A stretch of 64,000 nucleotides of DNA from Nitrospira sp. (GTDB taxonomy: Bacteria > Nitrospirota > Nitrospiria > Nitrospirales > Nitrospiraceae). Positions within the stretch are counted from its first letter, which is position 1. Each line of letters begins with the position of its first letter. Location: assembly GCA_005239465.1 (NCBI GenBank), contig SPAW01000035.1:62001-126000 (forward strand), given 5' to 3'. Shown here one piece after another: positions 35,794-44,612 of the stretch. The translations under genes were made by a program, and so were the position numbers. Under the pieces are notes generated by a model that was not told where the DNA came from, did no database searches, and worked only from the letters and a program-made list of their open reading frames with translations.

Positions 35794-36474
35794 ATGAAAA
35801 CGACAACGTTGATGACACAGCGAGTGTCTAAGAGACAAGTGAAGAGGAATGTCATGCTCGGTCGCATGATATCTCGGAGTGTAGGAGCCGGAGCTTGCTC
35901 TGCCCTGATGCTTATTGCGATAGCCGCTCCATGGGTGCTTGAAGGCGGAGAAATTTATCACTACGTCGGCTCAGAGGGCACCATCTATATGACGAACGTG
36001 CCCAGCGATCAGAAGTTCGCAGCGATAACGGACAAGCGCCACTATCATGCGTCTGTGTCTGATCAAGAGCTTGAAGACGCAGTGACCCGAGTTGCCCAGG
36101 AATATCGCCTTTCTCCGGCATTGCTGATGGCGGTCATGAAGGCGGAATTGGACTTCAATCCCACCGTGATTTCGAAGGCAGGTGCAGTTGGCATCATGCA
36201 GCTCATCCCGGAAACGGCAATTCGGCATGGGGTACGAAATCTCTATGACACGAAAGAAAACATTGCCGGCGGGGCTAGGCACCTTAGGTATCTGCTCGAT
36301 TGCTTTCATGGCAACATTCGGCTTGCCCTGGCTGCGTACAATGCAGGAGAGCGAAAAGTTGATCGATATCGTCAGATTCCGCCTTTCAAAGAAACCAGGA
36401 CCTACGTGAAGAAGGTAATGGGCTTCTACCGCGACTATTGGACCAGCCAGTCGATGAGCCCTATTGAGAGCTAG
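35794..36474 (+). CDS. Lytic transglycosylase, SLT family
   Basis: 226 residues from ATG 35794, downstream of a GGAGG. A membrane or signal segment (GACSALMLIAIAAPWVLEGG) is followed by a short DUF4124-like strand (YHYVGSEGTIYMTNVPSDQK) and the SLT domain: catalytic Glu in MAVMKAELDFNP, then SKAGAVGIMQLIPETA and LALAAYNAGERKVDRY. It cleaves glycan strands to anhydro-muropeptides in the periplasm. With anmK nearby it belongs to cell-wall recycling. Confidence 0.9.
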   Translation: MKTTTLMTQRVSKRQVKRNVMLGRMISRSVGAGACSALMLIAIAAPWVLEGGEIYHYVGSEGTIYMTNVPSDQKFAAITDKRHYHASVSDQELEDAVTRVAQEYRLSPALLMAVMKAELDFNPTVISKAGAVGIMQLIPETAIRHGVRNLYDTKENIAGGARHLRYLLDCFHGNIRLALAAYNAGERKVDRYRQIPPFKETRTYVKKVMGFYRDYWTSQSMSPIES

Positions 36475-36551
36475 GGGAACCTAACTATAGTGCGCTAATG
36501 TCGAGAGACTCGGGAAGGGGGGAAGGAGAGTGTCGTTGAACTCAGCCAGAA

Positions 36552-36749
36552 TTAAACAGGCTTCTCTGCAATGTACTCAATGTACTTCCAGAAATGCTTC
36601 GCTTCTTCTTCGTTTAGGACCACCGGGGTATTGTTCGCTGTCCCAGTCATAAAAATCTTGACCGATACTGCGTCGTGCCAGACCTGCACTTCACAATAAG
36701 AGACCCGATCAAGGTTCAGTGCGCGATTTCCGATCCGGACAAAATGCAC
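36552..36749 (-). CDS. Small conserved-looking hypothetical protein
   Basis: 65 residues from a GTG at 36749 with AAAGGAAC upstream. It reads as a compact soluble alpha/beta protein (SYCEVQVWHDAVSVKIFMTG, then EEEAKHFWKYIEYIAEK). No family recognised. The aromatic-rich hydrophobic pattern suggests a real fold. Confidence 0.5.
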   Translation of the reverse strand: MHFVRIGNRALNLDRVSYCEVQVWHDAVSVKIFMTGTANNTPVVLNEEEAKHFWKYIEYIAEKPV

Positions 36750-36880
36750 AACATAGTTCCTTTCACCTTGATAACAACGAGTCGATAGTACACCAAGTTC
36801 CTGTACCTCAAAAGAAACTTGTGTTTCTGTAACGCGGCCACGTCAAAATACGAGAAATTCCCATGCCCCACTGCGCGACG

Positions 36881-37138
36881 ATGATCCGCGGGCCGCACGG
36901 ACACCAGGTGGAGTCGTTCGTGATTGAAGGCCACACCGACGACCAAGGGGAAGACATCCGCAATCTGAAGCTCAGCTAGGATCGCTCGTTCGCCGTCCTG
37001 GTGAAGGGGCTTGAAGTGATTCACGCCAAGCTGCCATGGGCCTACGAGTGCTTCCAGCAGAAAACCTCAGCGAACGGACGTAGCAGACAGGACCTTTTGT
37101 GCAATGAAGGGGGACAGCTAGATCGCGACAATAGCTGA
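36881..37138 (+). pseudogene. OmpA-domain remnant with in-frame stop
   Basis: The plus strand reads VESFVIEGHTDDQGEDIRNL KLS, then TAG (36977-36979), then DRSFAVLVKGLEVIHAKLPW in the same frame, ending at 37138. The G-H-T-D-D and the S-x-D-R-S pattern are the core of an OmpA/MotB peptidoglycan-binding domain; the TAG replaces the Gln that normally follows Ser. The N-terminal part is gone. The opposite-strand frame 36716-37024 is a shadow. Confidence 0.7.
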
Positions 37139-37221
37139 CGCGTCATCTTAAAGATCCACCTGCTCCACACATAGCAAGGTGGAATTTGACTAACCAAACA
37201 GGACTCGAACAATTCCCCCGG

Positions 37222-38019
37222 TCAGAGAGAGAGCTGGCGAGTCAATTCGATGAACTGAGGGACAGATAGGACTTCTGCCCGTGCGGTTGGCGAGAGACTG
37301 AGTGATTGAAGCGAGCCTATCACCGACTTCTGATCATACCCCTCATCCCTGAGCGAGTTTACCAGCGTCTTGCGCCGGTGCGCGAATGCGGCCTTCACCA
37401 GCGCGGCAAACTTGGGCTCTTCCTGCGAGCTGAGTTCTCTCCGCTCCTTCGTTCGCAACAAGACCACGGCAGAACCGACTTCCGGTCTAGGCCTGAAGCA
37501 CTGGGCAGAGACGCGGAATGCTTTTGTGATCCCAGCAGCATACTGCGCCATGACGGAAAGGACGCCGTAGTTTGAGCTGTCCGGTATTGCCACGAGCCGA
37601 TCGGCCACTTCATCCTGTAACATGAGTACCATGCGCGGAAACCGATCACGCTGGTCGAACAGCCGGAAAAGCAGCGGAGTCGAGAGGTAATACGGCAGGT
37701 TGGCTACGACCACAGTGCCGATCGGAAGACTCTCGAGCGGATAGGCCATCGCATCGTCGAGGACCAAATTGAGATTCGGAAACCCTGCCTGCCGTTCCGA
37801 CAGATAGGCATGGAGCCGCGGATCGACCTCAACTGCCGTGACGCGACCGGCCGTGCGACAGAGGGCTTCCGTGAGAATGCCGCGCCCCGGTCCGATTTCC
37901 AATACGCTGTCAGTCGGCGCTATCTCAGCCAGCGCGACGATCTTGCGAACGATGTTGGGGTCGATGAGAAAATTCTGACCGAGTCGTTTGATCGCAGCCG
38001 GCGGATCGGAGATTCCCAC
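37222..38019 (-). CDS. rsmA: 16S rRNA (adenine1518-N6/adenine1519-N6)-dimethyltransferase
   Basis: 265 residues from GTG 38019. It has the KsgA N-terminus KRLGQNFLIDPNIVRKIV, SAM motif VLEIGPGRGILTEAL, and the catalytic NLPYYLSTPLLF. It dimethylates two adjacent adenines in helix 45 of 16S rRNA. It lies in a minus-strand run with a small hypothetical gene and pdxA; pdxA-rsmA neighbourhood is also seen in E. coli. Confidence 0.95.
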   Translation of the reverse strand: MGISDPPAAIKRLGQNFLIDPNIVRKIVALAEIAPTDSVLEIGPGRGILTEALCRTAGRVTAVEVDPRLHAYLSERQAGFPNLNLVLDDAMAYPLESLPIGTVVVANLPYYLSTPLLFRLFDQRDRFPRMVLMLQDEVADRLVAIPDSSNYGVLSVMAQYAAGITKAFRVSAQCFRPRPEVGSAVVLLRTKERRELSSQEEPKFAALVKAAFAHRRKTLVNSLRDEGYDQKSVIGSLQSLSLSPTARAEVLSVPQFIELTRQLSL

Positions 38020-38022
38020 GCC

Positions 38023-38346
38023 TTAGCCCTCTGTGGAGGGACGAGGAGCTTGAGCTAGTTGTTTGGCCAGTGCCGCCAGCGGCGTACGATAGCAGTCGAT
38101 GAGGTCAGTAAACTCCTCGACCATGTCGTTGGTAAAAGACGGTCCGGGGCGGATGCCGGCAAACTTGTGCCCTTCCTGCTGACCTACTGCCACGGTGATG
38201 AGTGCGACGGTGCGGGCTTTCCATTTCGCGACCCGTTCAGCCCCCGCGACCGTGTTCAGACTTTCGAGGGTCTGCTTGGCCAGCGCGTCTAATTCCTTCA
38301 GTTGCTGTTGAATTATTTCAAGTGCCGCGAGCGATTGATTGGTCAT
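38023..38346 (-). CDS. Hypothetical protein between pdxA and rsmA
   Basis: 107 residues, helical, soluble (IIQQQLKELDALAKQTLESL, then MVEEFTDLIDCYRTPLAALA). Stop is 3 bp before rsmA, so it is cotranscribed. No family recognised. Confidence 0.6.
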   Translation of the reverse strand: MTNQSLAALEIIQQQLKELDALAKQTLESLNTVAGAERVAKWKARTVALITVAVGQQEGHKFAGIRPGPSFTNDMVEEFTDLIDCYRTPLAALAKQLAQAPRPSTEG

Positions 38347-38466
38347 TAATTTGCTCCTGTTGCTCTAGTCTGTCTGGTCTATCTGGTCTGTTTGGTTTCG
38401 CATTTGTCGGTAGACGCTCGATTCGAGTTAGATAAACCAGACAAACTAGACAGACCAGATAGACCC
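38345..38466. repeat. CTAGTCTGTCTGGTCTA-type word palindrome
   Basis: ctagtctgtctggtctatct on the left and ccagacaaactagacagacc on the right form a long imperfect inverted repeat between pdxA and the hypothetical gene. It is unique to this spacer but built in the same way as others in the window. Confidence 0.65.
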
Positions 38467-38467
38467 A

Positions 38468-39517
38468 TCACCGGCCCTTGGCGATCTTCGCGGCTAGCTT
38501 GGCTGCCAACTTAACCGCTTCGAGTAAGCTGCCTGGATCGGCGATCCCTTTTCCGACAATATCGTACGCGGTTCCATGATCGACTGACGTCCGAATGATC
38601 GGTAGTCCCACGGTCAGGTTCACGCAAGTGCCGAAGGCCACGAGCTTCAGCGGGATCAACCCTTGATCATGATACATGGCCACGATGCCGTCGTACTGCC
38701 CCTTCGCCGCCTTTCCGAATAACGTATCAGCCGGTAGCGGATCGCTGGCGAGAATCCCCTGCGCCTGGGCCGCACGCGCCGCCGGCAGAATTACGCGAGC
38801 TTCTTCGTCGCCAAATAATCCGTGTTCGCCCGCATGCGGGTTCAATGCGGCCACGCCAATCTTGGGCTTGTTAATTCCATAGAGCTGGGTCAGCGCAAGA
38901 TGCGCCAAGCGAATGCCCTTTTCGATTTTCGCCTGTGTGAGGAGCGATGAGAGATCCTTGATCGCAACGTGGGTCGTGACAAACATGATGCGCAGCGGCC
39001 CGCCCACGATCATCATGCCGGATTCCTTCGCCTGGGTCAGATCCGCCAGCAGTTCCGTATGGCCCGGATAATGACAGCCAGCCATATTGATGGCTTCTTT
39101 ATTGATCGGCGCCGTGACGATCCCGTCAATGCAACCGATCTGCGCGAGCTCCACCCCTTTCTTGATAAATGTGACTGAGGCAGCGCCGGTCTCTGCCGCC
39201 GCGACGCCGAGCGTGAACTTCCCCATCGGCTGTTCGAGCGGGTCGAGCACGGCCACGTCACTGACACGTGGCGGTTTCGGATCATGCCCTTGGACGCGAA
39301 CGACTTTGAGCTTCAGCTTGAGACTCTTGAGAGTCTGTTCCATCACCGGCACGGAGCCGATCACGATTGGACGACACAGGCGCTGCAAGGCCGTTCCCGC
39401 CAAGGCCTTCGCAATCACCTCCGGCCCGATCCCAGCCGGATCTCCCATCGTGATCCCCAATAGGGGGAGCCGTGAGGACTGCTTGTGCTTTCCTGTTGGT
39501 TTCGATTTAGAGGGCAT
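38468..39517 (-). CDS. pdxA: 4-hydroxythreonine-4-phosphate dehydrogenase
   Basis: About 349 residues from ATG 39517 (ATG 39532 is possible and would lengthen it by five). Family blocks: GITMGDPAGIGPEVIAKALA, GCHYPGHTELLADLT, LNPHAGEHGLFGDEE and MYHDQGLIPLKLVAFG. It oxidises 4-phosphohydroxy-threonine in pyridoxal phosphate synthesis. The start overlaps the end of the antiporter gene by about 10 bp. Confidence 0.95.
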   Translation of the reverse strand: MPSKSKPTGKHKQSSRLPLLGITMGDPAGIGPEVIAKALAGTALQRLCRPIVIGSVPVMEQTLKSLKLKLKVVRVQGHDPKPPRVSDVAVLDPLEQPMGKFTLGVAAAETGAASVTFIKKGVELAQIGCIDGIVTAPINKEAINMAGCHYPGHTELLADLTQAKESGMMIVGGPLRIMFVTTHVAIKDLSSLLTQAKIEKGIRLAHLALTQLYGINKPKIGVAALNPHAGEHGLFGDEEARVILPAARAAQAQGILASDPLPADTLFGKAAKGQYDGIVAMYHDQGLIPLKLVAFGTCVNLTVGLPIIRTSVDHGTAYDIVGKGIADPGSLLEAVKLAAKLAAKIAKGR

Positions 39518-40514
39518 ACAAATACAGTGCATAGCCTATATAAAGGATGGCGCTGGCACTCAACAACCACGGCCGCCAATGGCCACCTATTAGAATTTGA
39601 AGCAGGCAGAAACCCGCCGCCTCCACGGCTAACACCATCGTGGCCAATGCAGATGGCGCAATCGCCCATTCGGTCCCCAGCAGTCCCAGGGAAACTGGGA
39701 AGGTCCCTTGAAAGACCATCGCGCCCGTAACATTGGCCACAGCAAGGCGATCTTTCTTGCGATAGAGCCAGAGAAAACTATTGAACATTTCGGGCAGCTC
39801 GGTCGCGAGCGGCGCGAGGAGCAACGCCAGGATCAACGGCGACATCGAGAGTGTGCCTGCCATCGTTTCGGCAGCGGTGACAAACAGGTGCGCACCTAAG
39901 ATCAATCCAGCCAAGCCGATGAGTGCTTGAAGCCCAATCATGAGATGAGAAGGCGTGCCGGCGGATTTTGCAAAGAGAAGCGGCTCCAACTTGCTGCCTT
40001 CACCTTCCTCCTCGTCCGTCGCGCTGAATTTGAGCCTCATATAGTAGACATACAGACCGATCAATCCGATAGCCACGATGATATGAACGAGTCGAGACGG
40101 TACGTAGGCGCAGCCCAACGCCACACCGTACCCGATCATGAAAAACGTGAGATCGGTTATGACTTCGCCATAGTTGAGATGAAACCGTGCGGTGCGCTTG
40201 CCCGCACGTGCGTAGAGCACCAGCAAGAGCGCAAGAATCGGCAACACCAGCGTGCTGAGCATGAACGGCGCACCGAGGATCGCGCCCAACCCGACCTCGA
40301 CCTCTTCCCGTCCTTCCCCAAAGAAGATGGCAATGATTGGGATCGAGGTCTCCGGCAATGTCGTGCCGATCGCGGCAAAGATGCTGCCGACGGCGCCTTC
40401 GGAGATGCCAAGCCGTTTTCCCAGCCATTCGATGGCGTTGGTAAAGAGTGCACATCCACCCAGTGTGACTGCGACAGATACGAGGAAGAGGAGGGTGTAG
40501 AGCAGGACGGTCAC
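39507..40514 (-). CDS. Sodium/calcium exchanger family (CaCA) antiporter
   Basis: About 335 residues from GTG 40514, preceded by GAGGCGG; TTG 40541 is the longer option. Ten or so hydrophobic segments with the two CaCA alpha repeats: GSIFAAIGTTLPETSIP and LALLLAPLATELPEMFNS, each carrying the cation-binding Glu. An acidic loop (ATDEEEGEGSKLE) separates the halves. It exchanges Ca2+ or another cation for Na+ or H+ at the inner membrane. Confidence 0.88.
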   Translation of the reverse strand: MTVLLYTLLFLVSVAVTLGGCALFTNAIEWLGKRLGISEGAVGSIFAAIGTTLPETSIPIIAIFFGEGREEVEVGLGAILGAPFMLSTLVLPILALLLVLYARAGKRTARFHLNYGEVITDLTFFMIGYGVALGCAYVPSRLVHIIVAIGLIGLYVYYMRLKFSATDEEEGEGSKLEPLLFAKSAGTPSHLMIGLQALIGLAGLILGAHLFVTAAETMAGTLSMSPLILALLLAPLATELPEMFNSFLWLYRKKDRLAVANVTGAMVFQGTFPVSLGLLGTEWAIAPSALATMVLAVEAAGFCLLQILIGGHWRPWLLSASAILYIGYALYLYAL

Positions 40515-40537
40515 GAGCCGCCTCGTAAGGAAAAAGT

Positions 40538-40612
40538 GCAAAGGTAAAAGGTAAAAGTGGAATCCACGTTTCTTATCTTTTTACTTTTATCTTTTTACTT
40601 TTACCTTGTGCT
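40538..40612. repeat. AAAGGTAAAAG-type word palindrome
   Basis: aaaggtaaaaggtaaaagtg and the complementary ctttttacttttatcttttt / acttttacctt words form an AT-rich inverted repeat between larC and the antiporter gene. The structure could terminate larC transcription. Confidence 0.65.
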
Positions 40613-41823
40613 TGCCGATAGGCAAGCATCGCTTCTTCCGTCACGTCCTTGAGCGGACGACCGGTCCGGTTCGAGATTTTTTTGCAGTCGGCATATTCCG
40701 GTGCGGCCTTTTCCCTTCCGGCGCCCACTTCAGCAACCTTCATGCGGACGACTCCATCGTACACCTTCACGGCGACGAATCGTCGAGGGAGGATCTGCCG
40801 AGCCAGTTCCTGGATGCGCACCCCGAGGGCCGTGGTCTCCTGAAACAGGACTTCGAGCACGGCATCGGTCTGATCGCGCGCAACGAGACAACTCAGAATC
40901 ACACCTGGCCGGCTCCGTTTCATAATGACGGGAATCAACGCGACATCCACCGCGCCGACGGCAAAAAGTTGCTCCATCACATGCTCATAGGCTTGCGGGG
41001 TGAGGTCGTCGAGATTCGTTTCGATCTGCATCACACGATCGGTCGGGCGCCCCACTTGCGTGGACTCTTCCGAGAGAAACACGCGCAACGCGTTCGGCCA
41101 GCCTTCCGGATCTCGATCGCCGGCGCCGTACCCAACCGTGGCGGTCTCCATCACGGAGACAGGACCAAACTCCGATGTCAGAGTCCGAAGCAACGCCACG
41201 CCTGTGGGTGTCGCCAGCTCGCAGCGTGGACCATCGGAATAAATCGGAATCCCTTTCGCCAGAGCTGCCACAGTCGGCCCCGGCACCGGCAAGAGCCCAT
41301 GCGAGGTCTGAATAGTACCCGCCCCCACATTGATGGCCGATGCCGTGACTCGAGTGACGTTCAATAGGTGACAGCCCAGGAGGCTACCGACAACGTCGAT
41401 AAAGGAATCCATCACGCCGATTTCATGAAAACGGACGTCTTGTGGGGCGACTCGATGGGCAAGGCCTTCTGCTTCGGCCAGCCGGTCAAAGACCGCCCGA
41501 CTCTGCTTCTTCACAGGGTCCGGTAAGGTGCTGGCAGAAAGAATTCGTCGAATGTGCGACAGGGTCAGCGGCTGTTGAAACCCACGCTGGATGACGACAT
41601 CCACCTTCATCGCGTGGAGCGCACCGCGATGGACTTCTCGCTTGCGCAACCGATAGCCGCTGAGCTTGAGGCGTTTCAGCCCGCTTACCAATTGAGCCCA
41701 GGGCAGACCGGCACTCACAAGCGCGCCCAGCACCATGTCTCCGCTGATTCCCGAGAAACAATCGAAATGCAGATGTCGTCCCACAAAGTCCCTCGCACAG
41801 GTGATCGCTTGATGGCCGCCCAT
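40573..41823 (-). CDS. larC: Nickel-pincer cofactor nickel insertase LarC
   Basis: About 416 residues from ATG 41823 (TTG 41850 is possible). The LarC start HFDCFSGISGDMVLGALV, the middle VRFHEIGVMDSFIDVVGS and the C-terminal QIETNLDDLTPQAYEHVMEQ / VALIPVIMKRSRPGVILSCL are all present. The enzyme inserts Ni into the pyridinium-dithiocarboxylate mononucleotide cofactor. larB is 0.7 kb away on the same strand; larE and a LarA-type enzyme are not in the window. No ribosomal frameshift is needed here, unlike the Lactobacillus larC1/larC2. Confidence 0.92.
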   Translation of the reverse strand: MGGHQAITCARDFVGRHLHFDCFSGISGDMVLGALVSAGLPWAQLVSGLKRLKLSGYRLRKREVHRGALHAMKVDVVIQRGFQQPLTLSHIRRILSASTLPDPVKKQSRAVFDRLAEAEGLAHRVAPQDVRFHEIGVMDSFIDVVGSLLGCHLLNVTRVTASAINVGAGTIQTSHGLLPVPGPTVAALAKGIPIYSDGPRCELATPTGVALLRTLTSEFGPVSVMETATVGYGAGDRDPEGWPNALRVFLSEESTQVGRPTDRVMQIETNLDDLTPQAYEHVMEQLFAVGAVDVALIPVIMKRSRPGVILSCLVARDQTDAVLEVLFQETTALGVRIQELARQILPRRFVAVKVYDGVVRMKVAEVGAGREKAAPEYADCKKISNRTGRPLKDVTEEAMLAYRQAQGKSKKIKVKR

Positions 41824-41953
41824 CTTACCCAAGGCACCGGCCAACGGCAATCGCCGCCGGTTTATTGACAGCCTGGGGAGGCTGTGTTATCCACCTAACG
41901 ATGCAACTGATCTTCCGTGCCCACCCCTTCAGATCTGTTTCCCTGATTCTCTT

Positions 41954-42505
41954 ATGAGTACCTGCTTCATCTTCTCGCCACGTGTTCAAGCCGGTGTGCG
42001 ACGAATAAGACCTATACTCGCGCTTCTTGGTATCTGCCTCTGCCTATCAATTGTTCTCCCGATCGATGGCCTGGCGAAAACGAAGCCACCTCGGGTTCCT
42101 CGCCCAGAACCGGAACTCAAGATTGTCGACTTGAACATAGCGCCGACGCCTTACGCACCAAGCGACGGACCTCTTCAGTTTTCTGTGACCGTGCAGCTTC
42201 CGAAGGAATTGAATGGAGCCACGATTCTGGAGGTCACTTCCCTCATCAGTTCCCCCTCGAAAACGTCGCTTCGGTTTCTCACTCACCGCCAGCCGGTTCA
42301 AGTGCCCGCAGACGCCAACGGTGGATCTGAGCGACCCAAGATTTCCATCGAACTCTCCTGGGATGGGCAAGATCACCGCAAACAACTCGCTGGCTCCGGG
42401 ACTTATGCCTATGAGGTGCGTACGAAATTGCTGGCGAATGGAGAGAAAGGCCCTCGCACCATGATGGTCGCTTGGCCGAAGCGAGGAACGTTGGAAGTGA
42501 AGTAA
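41954..42505 (+). CDS. Hypothetical exported protein
   Basis: 183 residues. An N-terminal hydrophobic segment (PILALLGICLCLSIVLPIDG) followed by cleavage-like LAKT suggests export; the mature part is beta-rich, Ig-like (LQFSVTVQLPKELNGATILE, then GSGTYAYEVRTKLLANGEKG). No family recognised. It lies between larC and larB on the opposite strand. Confidence 0.6.
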   Translation: MSTCFIFSPRVQAGVRRIRPILALLGICLCLSIVLPIDGLAKTKPPRVPRPEPELKIVDLNIAPTPYAPSDGPLQFSVTVQLPKELNGATILEVTSLISSPSKTSLRFLTHRQPVQVPADANGGSERPKISIELSWDGQDHRKQLAGSGTYAYEVRTKLLANGEKGPRTMMVAWPKRGTLEVK

Positions 42506-42511
42506 CGCAGG

Positions 42512-42590
42512 GACGTCTCTCGTCTTTCGTCGCTCGTATCTCGAAATGAGTCTTACGAACGACGCTTCACAAACGACGCTTCACCGAGCC
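42512..42590. repeat. CGTCTCTCGTCTTTCGTCG-type word palindrome
   Basis: gtctctcgtctttcgtcgct and the complementary acgaacgacgcttcacaaac form an imperfect inverted repeat between convergent genes. Related words occur at 61060-61100. Confidence 0.5.
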
Positions 42591-43326
42591 TATTGATCCG
42601 GTGGGCCAGACAGCCGGCGCCGAATCCATTGTCGATATTCATCACGCCGACACCCGCCGCACAGGAGTTCAGCATCGTAAGCAACGCCGCCAAGCCGCCA
42701 AAACTGGCGCCGTAGCCACGACTGGTCGGCACGGCAATCACCGGGCAGTCCACCAAGCCTCCAACGACACTCGGCAACACGCCATCCATCCCTGCAACAA
42801 CGATGACGACCCTGGCATCGAACAGCCGCTCTTTCTTTCCGAGTAGGCGATGGAGACCCGCAACTCCCACATCGTAGAGTCGTTCGACGTGGCTGCCCAT
42901 GACTTCGGCAGTGACTCGCGCCTCTTCGGCCACCGGCATATCCGCCGTGCCTGCCGTGACGATCAGGACACGGCCCGTCTGTTTCCGTGATGCAGGATGG
43001 ATGGCCACGATGCGTGCATCGACGTAGTATCGCGCCCGTCGATCCAGCCGGCGGATTGCGCGAGCGACCGCTGGGTCCGCACGCGTGGCGAGAAACGGAC
43101 CCCGTTTCTTGAGCAGCGCTCGAGCGATGGTAACCACCTGCGCAATGGTTTTGCCCTCGCAGAGCTCGACCTCAGGAAAGCCTTGGCGCAAGGACCGATG
43201 ATGATCGAGCGAGGCAAAACCGAGATCCTCGAACGGCATGGACCGCAGCCGCTGAAGCGCCTGCTCCACCGTGACTCGTCCCTGGCGGAGCTGCCGTAAC
43301 AGCCGTTCGAGACCTTCGGGGCTCAT
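42553..43326 (-). CDS. larB: Pyridinium-dithiocarboxylate mononucleotide synthase component LarB
   Basis: 257 residues. The N-terminal helical domain (EDLGFASLDHHRSLRQGFPE) precedes a PurE-like/AIR-carboxylase-like domain (VLIVTAGTADMPVAEEARVT, VVVAGMDGVLPSVVGGLVDC, then PTSRGYGASFGGLAALLTML). LarB carboxylates and hydrolyses nicotinate adenine dinucleotide at the start of nickel-pincer synthesis. It overlaps gpsA by ATGA. Confidence 0.92.
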   Translation of the reverse strand: MSPEGLERLLRQLRQGRVTVEQALQRLRSMPFEDLGFASLDHHRSLRQGFPEVELCEGKTIAQVVTIARALLKKRGPFLATRADPAVARAIRRLDRRARYYVDARIVAIHPASRKQTGRVLIVTAGTADMPVAEEARVTAEVMGSHVERLYDVGVAGLHRLLGKKERLFDARVVIVVAGMDGVLPSVVGGLVDCPVIAVPTSRGYGASFGGLAALLTMLNSCAAGVGVMNIDNGFGAGCLAHRINRLGEASFVKRRS

Positions 43327-44342
43327 GCTTGCCCCTTTTCAGGTTTCGCTTCGCGTTCCATCAAATCGCTGACGGCCTTCCGACAGGATTTGTTTTCAAA
43401 CAGCACGGCATTGATCTCCTGCGTGATGGGCATCTCGACACCGTGCCGCCGTGCCAACCCTAAAGCCGCATGAGCCGTCCGCACGCCTTCCGCCACTGCC
43501 TGCATCCCGCCAAGAATCGTATCGAGCTTCTCGCCCTTGCCGAGACGAACCCCCACCGTGTGGTTCCGACTGAGCGTCCCCGTACAGGTCAGCACCAGAT
43601 CGCCGACTCCTGAGAGTCCGTACAATGTCCGCGGGTCGGCTCCCATTGCCACACCTAATCGGACGATCTCGGCCAATCCCCGCGTGATGAGCGCCGCGCG
43701 CGCATTGAATCCGAGCTCCAAGCCATCGACCACACCGGCAGCCAGCGCCATAACATTCTTCAGCGCGCCGCCAAGTTGCACACCAATGAGATCAGCATCG
43801 GCATACACCCGAAATGCCGGTGTCATTAACGTCTGCTGAAACTGTTGAACGAGTGCGTTCTCTCGTCCGGCCAGGCATACCGCTGTGGGTTTCCCCGCGC
43901 TGAGTTCTGCGGCAAAGCTCGGACCTGACAGGGCCATGATCATGGACGCCATCGACGACGGAAGCACGTCGTCCATCACTTGCGTCATGAGTTTTGAGGT
44001 TTGCTCCTCAATTCCTTTCGTCGCACTGATCAGAGGAACCGGCCCAGCCAAACAAGGCGCAAGCGTCTGAAGCACCGGCCTCGTCACATGCGAGGGGACG
44101 ACGAACAATATGCCTTCGCAGCTTTCCACCGCATCGGTCATCGACGACGTCGCCACGAGCGTCCGCGGCAATGTTACGCCCGGGAGAAAGATCGAGTTTT
44201 CATGTGCGGCATTGATGGCATTGGCCACTTCCTGTTCGTAGGCCCAGAGCCGAACGGTCAGACCCTTTTCGGCCAAATGCTTGGCTAAGGCCGTCCCCCA
44301 CGCTCCGGCCCCAATCACACCAATGTTGCGGATCGCCTGCAT
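43323..44342 (-). CDS. gpsA: Glycerol-3-phosphate dehydrogenase [NAD(P)+]
   Basis: About 339 residues from ATG 44342; the upstream in-frame extension to 44429 is unlikely. Rossmann motif IGVIGAGAWGTALAKHLAEK, then SATKGIEEQTSKLM, catalytic Lys in GGALKNVMALAAG and the LSGVGDLVLTCTG block. It makes sn-glycerol-3-phosphate for phospholipids. Its stop overlaps the larB start. Confidence 0.95.
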   Translation of the reverse strand: MQAIRNIGVIGAGAWGTALAKHLAEKGLTVRLWAYEQEVANAINAAHENSIFLPGVTLPRTLVATSSMTDAVESCEGILFVVPSHVTRPVLQTLAPCLAGPVPLISATKGIEEQTSKLMTQVMDDVLPSSMASMIMALSGPSFAAELSAGKPTAVCLAGRENALVQQFQQTLMTPAFRVYADADLIGVQLGGALKNVMALAAGVVDGLELGFNARAALITRGLAEIVRLGVAMGADPRTLYGLSGVGDLVLTCTGTLSRNHTVGVRLGKGEKLDTILGGMQAVAEGVRTAHAALGLARRHGVEMPITQEINAVLFENKSCRKAVSDLMEREAKPEKGQA

Positions 44343-44612
44343 GCTGGAAGGTTCCATAAGGCGGAGCGCACAGATGGACGATGACCGACGGGCGGAGCGG
44401 ATTATAGGAAGGCCATTTTGATGTGTCAACGAAATGGAACAGAACTCGCCAGTTTGTCAAGTGTGCGGATGCCACAGGCCTTCGCAATGGCACATCGTTT
44501 GCTCTCTTCCAGCATGGAATTGCGAAATTACTTCGCCAGACGGACGGCAAGTCGTAGCCAAGACGTAGCATGGAGTACAGGCCTGAACGTGCCTAACATA
44601 TGAGGGGTTTGA

